DNA of 49,868 nucleotides, from positions 1 to 49,868 of the forward strand of contig JAISRZ010000046.1 of the NCBI GenBank assembly GCA_031273455.1, written 5' to 3'. Source of the DNA: Deltaproteobacteria bacterium (GTDB lineage: Bacteria; Desulfobacterota; Desulfarculia; Adiutricales; Adiutricaceae). The translations under genes were made by a program, and so were the position numbers. This document shows positions 45,272-49,868 of this stretch, one piece after another. Within the stretch, counting starts at the first letter, position 1. Each line of letters opens with the position of its first letter. The notes under the pieces were generated by a model that saw only the letters and a list, made by a program, of their open reading frames with translations, searched no databases and was not told the origin of the DNA.

Positions 45272-47293
45272 TCAGAAACTTTGGCCAAGACTTAAGTAAA
45301 ATTGCAAAGGATTGTCATCTTTTCTCGGGGTTAAAGGGGTGGCCAGATCAAGGCGAAACGGCCCAATGGGGGTGTAGTAGCGAAACCCAAGGCCCCCGCC
45401 CCAGAGAAAGGACTGGCCTATTTTATCGAAATCCGGGCGATCGTAGACCATGCCGCCATCCACAAAAACCGTGGCCCCCAAGCTTTCGCCAAAACGGACC
45501 CGCACTTCGCCGCTGACCTCGGCCATGGCCCCGCCGCCATCCGGCTCGTCCCGGTCATTGCGGGGGCCGACCGATTGGTACTCATAACCGCGCATGGACC
45601 CCCCGCCGCCGCCGTAGAAGCGTAAGGTGGCCGGTAAGCTGGTCCTTTCAGCCCCCCAGATCCCGCCCGCGGCCCCGCGCACGGCGAAAACCAAGCGGCC
45701 CGCGTCGGTGATAGGAAAATAGTGGCTCGCGTCCAAGCGGGATTTAATGACGTTAAACGAGTCAAAGTAAGTCCCGGTGTAGGGCTCGACGCTAATCTTG
45801 ACCCGGCTGCCTTTAGTCGGGTTTAAGTAGTCGTCCGAAAAATCCCACGATAGAGCCGAGGGGAGACCATAGATAGTGTACTCGGACTGGGGTTTATCGT
45901 CTTCCTCTAAGCGCCCAGCCTCTAAACTTAGTTGGAAAAGACCGGATAAATGGCGGGTCAGCTGCCTTTCAATACCCCCGGCCGCGGAGACGGCGGTTAA
46001 GGCGTAAGCTTGGGCCCGCTCATGGATGGCTGAAAAATCCAATAAGAGGTTCTGCTTGGGGGAGAGAAAGTAGGGCCGCACATAAGAGGCCCCAAACTGG
46101 ATAAGATCGGCCCAAGCCGGAAACTCCAAACGTAAGCGATCGCCTCGGGCCGTAAAGTTTCGATGCTCCCAGGACAAGATGATCCCCGGGCCAAAGTCCG
46201 AGTCAAAGTTAACGGACCCGCTGACGGTCTTAAAGGGGGTGGCCGATAAGGTCACTAAGATGGGCCGATGGCCGTAATCGTCCTCCTCGCCAATGACCGG
46301 GTCCACGGTTTTAAACAAACCCGTCTGAAACATGGCGTCCACAAACCGGTCCAATAACCGTTGGTCCCAGACCTCCCCAACTTGCCAGGTGACTAGGTTT
46401 TCGATATAAGCCGTTTCCACGGCCCCATCGCCCTCGACCACCAAGGGGCCCATTAAGGCGTAGTACCCCGGATCTAAGGTCACCTCAGCGTTCAAAAGCT
46501 TCTTATCCGGATCTAAAAAGTAGTGGGTCTCGATGGTCTTAGCCTTAGGGTAACCCTTGGCCGTCCAGACGCTCACGTTGTTTTCCACCATGGCCAAAAC
46601 TTGGTCGGCTAAAGCCCGTTCCCCAGCCACCCAACCGGATTTGGTCAGATCGGTTGAAGGCGGCGGGGCGTCCACGGGCGGCAGGACCTTAGCGGCGGGA
46701 TCCTTAACAACAGGGGGCTCAACCGGGGCTTTCGGGTCTTGAGCCCCGGGCTCGGGCTCCGGGTCCTTTCCGACTTTCACCCAGCTTTCCCCTAAGTGGT
46801 AGACCGGGCCCGGGTCAAAGTTAATGACCACCACCATGTCCGGGGATTTATCGTTTTTTTCGGTCCACCCAGTGACTTTCCCTTCGTAATGGCCTTGGGA
46901 CCTCAAGATCTCTTGGCCTTTCTCCAAGGAGGACCGTAAGCGCCTGGTTAAAGTCATGGGGTTAGTGACTGGTTTATCGGCCAAGACAAATAGCTCAGCC
47001 GTGTCCCGAAAGATGGCCTCAATGGTTTGGTGTTTTTTCTCGGGCCGGATCTCCACCCGGTACTTAATGACCTCCGCTGGGAAAACCGGGTCGGCGGCCT
47101 CCTCGGAAGATAGACTTGGGACTTGGGGTTGGGGGATGGGCCCAGCTGGGTCGCTTTTAACTAAACTTTCGCCTTCCGGGGAGACCTGGGCTTCTCGGCT
47201 TAAAACCGGGAACTCATCGTTAGCCTTGCCGCAAGCGGTCAAAGCTAGACAGAGAATAAAGAGGGGGTATAGCCAACGGAAAGGCGGCGTCAT
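45272..47293 (-). CDS. tamA: TamA-like Omp85 outer-membrane protein with lipobox
   Basis: A 673-residue protein with POTRA-type repeats in the N-terminal half, then an Omp85 barrel (~350-673) with the GSMRGYEY motif and a C-terminal Phe (YLSLGQSF), the outer-membrane assembly signal. The signal peptide ends in a lipobox, LTAC (residues 18-21), so the mature protein may be lipid-anchored at C21, which is unusual for TamA. A Pro-rich stretch (~185-215, PPVVKDPAAKVLPPVDAPPP) interrupts the POTRA region. It starts the tamA-tamB-guaA-pyrG run, with a strong promoter and AGGGA seven bases before the ATG. Confidence 0.9.
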   Translation of the reverse strand: MTPPFRWLYPLFILCLALTACGKANDEFPVLSREAQVSPEGESLVKSDPAGPIPQPQVPSLSSEEAADPVFPAEVIKYRVEIRPEKKHQTIEAIFRDTAELFVLADKPVTNPMTLTRRLRSSLEKGQEILRSQGHYEGKVTGWTEKNDKSPDMVVVINFDPGPVYHLGESWVKVGKDPEPEPGAQDPKAPVEPPVVKDPAAKVLPPVDAPPPSTDLTKSGWVAGERALADQVLAMVENNVSVWTAKGYPKAKTIETHYFLDPDKKLLNAEVTLDPGYYALMGPLVVEGDGAVETAYIENLVTWQVGEVWDQRLLDRFVDAMFQTGLFKTVDPVIGEEDDYGHRPILVTLSATPFKTVSGSVNFDSDFGPGIILSWEHRNFTARGDRLRLEFPAWADLIQFGASYVRPYFLSPKQNLLLDFSAIHERAQAYALTAVSAAGGIERQLTRHLSGLFQLSLEAGRLEEDDKPQSEYTIYGLPSALSWDFSDDYLNPTKGSRVKISVEPYTGTYFDSFNVIKSRLDASHYFPITDAGRLVFAVRGAAGGIWGAERTSLPATLRFYGGGGGSMRGYEYQSVGPRNDRDEPDGGGAMAEVSGEVRVRFGESLGATVFVDGGMVYDRPDFDKIGQSFLWGGGLGFRYYTPIGPFRLDLATPLTPRKDDNPLQFYLSLGQSF

Positions 47294-47339
47294 GAAAAGT
47301 CCCTAAAGGAAAGCGTGGGTTAATGGCCAATAAGTGAAT

Positions 47340-47368
47340 AGTATAGACCGAAAAGCCGCTATTGACAA
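47340..47368 (-). promoter_or_regulatory. Promoter of the tamA unit
   Basis: On the minus strand TTGTCA (47363-47368), 17-base spacer, TATACT (47340-47345). The start would be near 47333, a 40-base leader. Confidence 0.75.
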
Positions 47369-47648
47369 TAGTTTTTTTTAAGTTTCCTTATTTAATATTC
47401 ACATTTTTTCCCGTAAACCGATCCTCCTTGGCTAGTGGTTTATAGGCTGAGGAGTCTAAAAGGGGGTTTACTTAAAAATTATTTTCCTAAAGAGGGGTTC
47501 TCTAGGGGTTTTCCGAGGCGCTCTAATTTTTTTTGGGGTAGATTTTTAAATTTTGGGTGGCCAATATCATACGATAAAAAGGGAAAAAAATTATCATTAT
47601 AAATAGAATTGTCGTTAATGGAGATTCAAAATAGAAGTTAATAATTTA

Positions 47649-47687
47649 GGGGAGCCGGTTTAAAAGGCGGCTCTTAACCCCTTTTTT
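47649..47687 (+). terminator. Orphan terminator upstream of the H1-like gene
   Basis: GAGCCG (47652-47657) pairs with CGGCTC (47668-47673), followed by TTAACCCC and TTTTTT. No plus-strand gene precedes it, so it may end a small RNA or read-through from the edge of the tamA region. Confidence 0.5.
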
Positions 47688-47712
47688 AACGGGTCAACAA
47701 GTAAAAAAAAAC

Positions 47713-47740
47713 TTGATTTACCTTGTTTCTATGGTAAAAT
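47713..47740 (+). promoter_or_regulatory. Promoter of the H1-like gene
   Basis: TTGATT (47713-47718), 16-base spacer, TAAAAT (47735-47740), 35 bases before the start codon. Confidence 0.6.
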
Positions 47741-47774
47741 AAAGCATATTTCTCCCTTAGCCGGAGGTGTGAAG

Positions 47775-48191
47775 ATGGTCAAGACCCCCACCGCTTCGTC
47801 CGATAAGGCGAAGCCCGCCCCGAAGACGGCCAAACCCGCGCCCAAAGCCGCTAGCGCGACCGCCAAAAAAACCGCCGTTAAGGCCCCAACCAAATCCGCC
47901 GCCAAGGCGGAAGCCCCGGAAACCCCGGCCCCCAAGGCCAAAGCCTGCGGTCGCCAAAAACCCGCCGCCCCGAAAGCGACTAAAGTCGCGGCCAAGGACG
48001 CGCCCAAGGCCCCAGCCAAATCGGCGACCAAGGCCAGCGCCAAACCGGCCGCCAAATCGGCTTCTAAGGCGGCTCCCAAGAAGAGCGCCCCCAAAACATG
48101 CGCGTCTAAGGCCCCAGCTAAAAAGGCCCCCAAAGAAGAGGGCCAGATGGTCTGCCAAGGGGGCGTTTGTTCGCTACCTTCGGGGGATTGA
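47775..48191 (+). CDS. Histone-H1-like Ala/Lys/Pro-rich protein
   Basis: A 138-residue protein made almost wholly of Ala, Lys, Pro, Ser and Thr (for example KPAPKTAKPAPKAASATAKK), like the tails of histone H1, chlamydial Hc2 or AlgP. Such proteins coat DNA or other polyanions. Four cysteines stand out, one in ACGRQK, one in KTCASK and two in VCQGGVC near the end; the last pair looks like a metal or disulfide site. A GTG lies upstream, but GGAGG seven bases before the ATG at 47775 fixes the start. It has its own promoter and terminator, and an IHF/HU gene follows. It is disordered apart from the C-terminus, and the minus-strand frames across it are artefacts of composition. Confidence 0.85.
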   Translation: MVKTPTASSDKAKPAPKTAKPAPKAASATAKKTAVKAPTKSAAKAEAPETPAPKAKACGRQKPAAPKATKVAAKDAPKAPAKSATKASAKPAAKSASKAAPKKSAPKTCASKAPAKKAPKEEGQMVCQGGVCSLPSGD

Positions 48192-48228
48192 CCCTGGCTC
48201 TTCGCGCCGGCGACGGCTATTATTTCTT

Positions 48229-48256
48229 GGCCGCTCTTCAAAAGGGCGGCCTTTTT
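48229..48256 (+). terminator. Terminator after the H1-like gene
   Basis: GGCCGCTCTT pairs with AAGGGCGGCC (one G-U pair) around a short loop, followed by five T. Confidence 0.85.
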
Positions 48257-48583
48257 CTGTCCGCTGGGGTTTTTTTTAGTTTTTTAAGCGTTTGCGACTA
48301 GGGGCCTTTGGGGTTACAATGGGGCCTAAGGCGTCAAACTCCTTACGAGTTCGCTGGTTTTCTTAAGGTCTTTAACGATGATTTTTGGGGTATAATAGCG
48401 GTAAGACCAGATCAGGGCTTATTGGTTAGGTCCATCATGGGCGCGGGGAAGGCCCAAAAGATCCACTTTTTGTCACGTCTAAAAAGGGCCATTGGCTCTA
48501 AATAACACTTTCGGCGTCGCGGTTTATTCGGGGAATAGGCAAAAGATTGGTCCCTTAAGCCGCTCAACTGGAAAGCCTAATTT
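48257..48583. other. Spacer upstream of the IHF/HU gene
   Basis: A TATAAT near 48391 could be the -10 of the IHF/HU promoter, but no good -35 precedes it. A 65-codon TTG-started frame across it (48308-48505) has no ribosome site or recognisable family and is not accepted as a gene. Confidence 0.45.
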
Positions 48584-48892
48584 ATGTCAATAACCAAAGA
48601 ACGCATTTCCGCCAAAATAGCTGAAGAGCTAGAAATCTCATCGGACCTCGCTCGGATTCACTTGGAAAAACTCTTGGAAATTATGAAAAACGCCCTGGCC
48701 AAAGACCAGGAAGTTTTGATTAGCGGCTTTGGCAAATTCGCGGTCAAGAATAAAAAGTCCCGTCAGGGGCGTAACCCGAAGACCGGTGAGCCTTTGGATC
48801 TACGAGCTCGGCGGGTGGTGACTTTTAAGCTTTCTGGCGTTTTGCGGAAACAACTTTGCGACCAAGTGGACAAACCCCAAGATGAAGGTTAA
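48584..48892 (+). CDS. Integration host factor / HU family DNA-binding protein
   Basis: A 102-residue DNA-bending protein. It shows the family pattern: ITKERISAKIAEELEISSDL start, EVLISGFGKFAVKNKKSRQG and RNPKTGEPLDLRARRVVTFK, with the arm proline in NPKTGEPL that intercalates into DNA. The loop and length fit the IHF-alpha side of the family more than HU, but the exact subunit cannot be fixed. GGAAAG lies eight bases before the ATG. No IHF-alpha neighbours (pheT or pheS) are present. Together with YbaB and the H1-like proteins it belongs to a set of nucleoid proteins in this window. Confidence 0.92.
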   Translation: MSITKERISAKIAEELEISSDLARIHLEKLLEIMKNALAKDQEVLISGFGKFAVKNKKSRQGRNPKTGEPLDLRARRVVTFKLSGVLRKQLCDQVDKPQDEG

Positions 48893-49208
48893 GTTAGCTT
48901 AAAGACCTTTATTTTAGGGCGGTTTCTAACTAAGTTTCCTTTTTTGGCGCGTAAAGTTTTAGATCATAAAGAGGGGGTCATTCTTCTCCTTTAAGCTCTT
49001 GATTTGTCAAAAAATTATGTTTCCTGGCCAATTATTTTCCCCAACCCAACTATAAATATCCCGATTTTAAACCCATAATCCACGCTATTTCCCGCCTTAC
49101 TTTTCGTTTTTTGGCCTTAAAGTTTTGTTTTCTTCAAAAAATCGCCTTAGACCGCATATTTTCCTCACTAACGCTCCAGAAAACTTTGGTTGACGGCCAA
49201 GATGGGTC

Positions 49209-49249
49209 TTATCGCCATGAAAAAATTTTCAATTTTTTTATGGCGATAA
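49209..49249. repeat. 17-bp inverted repeat
   Basis: TTATCGCCATGAAAAAA (49209-49225) and TTTTTTTATGGCGATAA (49233-49249) pair over 17 positions (one G-U), with a 7-base loop. The outer part is GC-richer and the inner part an A/T stem. Confidence 0.75.
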
Positions 49250-49379
49250 AGCCTATTGCGTCTAGATTATCGCCCTTAAAAGGGCCGCTGACCAGACTAT
49301 TCAAGTCTTTGGGGAGACTGGTCGGGCGACTTTGGTGGTCATAATTTATATTTTATTAACTCTTAAAAATAGTTTAAGC

Positions 49380-49398
49380 AAAAAATAGACTATTTTTT
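49380..49398. terminator. AT-only palindrome, possible two-way terminator
   Basis: AAAAAATA-GAC-TATTTTTT, 36 bases after the end of the last doubtful plus-strand frame. It has no GC stem, so termination is doubtful. Confidence 0.3.
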
Positions 49399-49773
49399 AA
49401 GCCTAAATACTTTAAAAACAAATATAAGAATTTAAATTAATGGTTCTTTAAGGGTCTAATCGATTCCGCCTGGCCATCGCCTTAGGGGTAGCGGTCAGGG
49501 ATCTTAGCGGCGCCCTCCGGCCAACTGAGCCGATCTTTAGCCAGCCTAAAATGGGCCTAATAGGTCCATAAAGATCTTTTAGTCCTAACCGCTCTAAAGG
49601 GGGTCAAGGGAATTTAGTAGTCATATTAATGATTTCCCGGTTCTCAAAGATGTAATGTAAAAAATTTGTAAAATATTTGTGAAGCCCAAGCCAGGGGCCA
49701 TGAGGTTAATGTGGAACGCTTTTTTCTATTAATTAATCAGGCGTTAGCGATTTATAAGGTCTTTCGCAGAAAA

Positions 49774-49795
49774 CCGCTAGACTTTAGTCTAGCGG
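49774..49795. mobile_element. Palindrome resembling an IS200/IS605-type end
   Basis: A perfect palindrome, CCGCTAGACT-TT-AGTCTAGCGG. Its GACTTTAGTC core is, to my recollection, of the type found near ends of IS200/IS605 elements. It lies 22 bases beyond the stop of the minus-strand frame that enters from the window edge, the place expected for the right end of such an element. Confidence 0.4.
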
Positions 49796-49817
49796 ATGAA
49801 TGCGTCTTATGTCTGAG

Positions 49818-49868
49818 TTAACCTTGTTGACGGATATATTCTTGAATTGTCGATAAGTTTGCTTGCCC
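49818..49868 (-). CDS. C-terminal end of a possible IS200/IS605 transposase (partial)
   Basis: Sixteen codons from the window edge read GQANLSTIQEYIRQQG and then a TAA. The pattern of a short helix ending in I-Q-E-Y-I-x-Q-Q resembles the C-terminus of Y1 transposases (TnpA), and the palindrome just downstream fits. With only 16 residues this is a suggestion. Confidence 0.35.
   Translation of the reverse strand, partial: GQANLSTIQEYIRQQG

Larger units (their letters stand above)
47294..47774. other. Divergent spacer between tamA and the H1-like gene
   Basis: This holds the two outward promoters (minus strand 47340-47368, plus strand 47713-47740) and a plus-strand terminator-like hairpin (47649-47687) with no gene before it. 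No ORF is supported. Confidence 0.6.
48893..49817. other. AT-rich spacer to the element at the window end
   Basis: No supported gene. It contains a 17-bp hairpin (49209-49249), an AT palindrome (49380-49398), GC-richer sequence of unknown origin (~49440-49620), and a 10-bp palindrome at 49774-49795. Confidence 0.5.

Noticed and set aside
47729-48241. Two long minus-strand frames opposite the H1-like gene (Ala/Leu- and Gly-rich)
   Set aside because: Their composition mirrors the Ala/Lys/Pro coding sequence. The plus strand has promoter, ribosome site and terminator.
48308-48505. 65-codon frame before the IHF/HU gene
   Set aside because: It has a TTG start with AGGGG only three bases before it, no known family, and a TATAAT inside. 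It was kept only as a note on the spacer.
49111-49344. 77-codon TTG-started frame
   Set aside because: It has no ribosome site, has a 17-bp hairpin in its middle, and its composition is not protein-like.

Overview
The window looks like a chromosomal piece of a Gram-negative bacterium of the Desulfobacterota (former Deltaproteobacteria) type. This is inferred from gene content: an Omp85/TamB outer-membrane pair, a long methyl-accepting chemotaxis protein, a bactofilin, a short CstA, a CoA-disulfide reductase fused to rhodanese, and an amphi-Trp gene beside a PhoU/kinase fusion. Core genes are GC-rich, while the spacers are long, very AT-rich and full of gene and transposase remnants. This suggests a host-associated genome in decay, but the species cannot be fixed from the sequence.

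Layout. 1-5.6 kb: the end of an unknown gene, cstA, and a solitary DUF1156 DNA methylase. 5.8-11.2 kb: an accessory block bounded by a ~58-bp inverted repeat. It holds three tandem SEL1-repeat genes (one complete, one cut by a nonsense codon, one 5'-truncated and frameshifted), an unknown decayed gene and an IS1595-type transposase remnant. 11.2-13.8 kb: a phosphoribosyltransferase-fold gene, a frameshifted small gene, and acetate kinase with a good promoter.

14-25 kb, minus strand: a long gene run reading tsaC-like, dedA, ileS, dnaX, ybaB, then a PHP-like protein with a 255-residue Lys/Ala/Pro tail, an amphi-Trp protein and a PhoU-phosphotransferase fusion. The last three follow dnaX-ybaB where recR often lies, and are the best candidate here for an uncharacterised functional module.

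25-37.6 kb: a possible AUU-started small gene, an IS1182-like transposase pseudogene, an AT-rich orphan gene with small ORFs, a zinc-ribbon protein, a bactofilin, a chemoreceptor, a metallophosphoesterase next to a cysteine desulfurase, CoA-disulfide reductase, and an MntA-type antitoxin whose HepT partner is lost. 37.9-47.3 kb, minus strand: tamA-tamB-guaA-pyrG, with a strong promoter before tamA and a terminator-like hairpin just before guaA. 47.7-49.9 kb: a histone-H1-like protein, an IHF/HU protein, and at the edge what looks like the end of an IS200/IS605-type element.

Two themes recur: nucleoid or DNA-coating proteins (YbaB, the PHP tail, the H1-like protein, IHF/HU), and mobile-element debris around the SEL1 and toxin-antitoxin loci.
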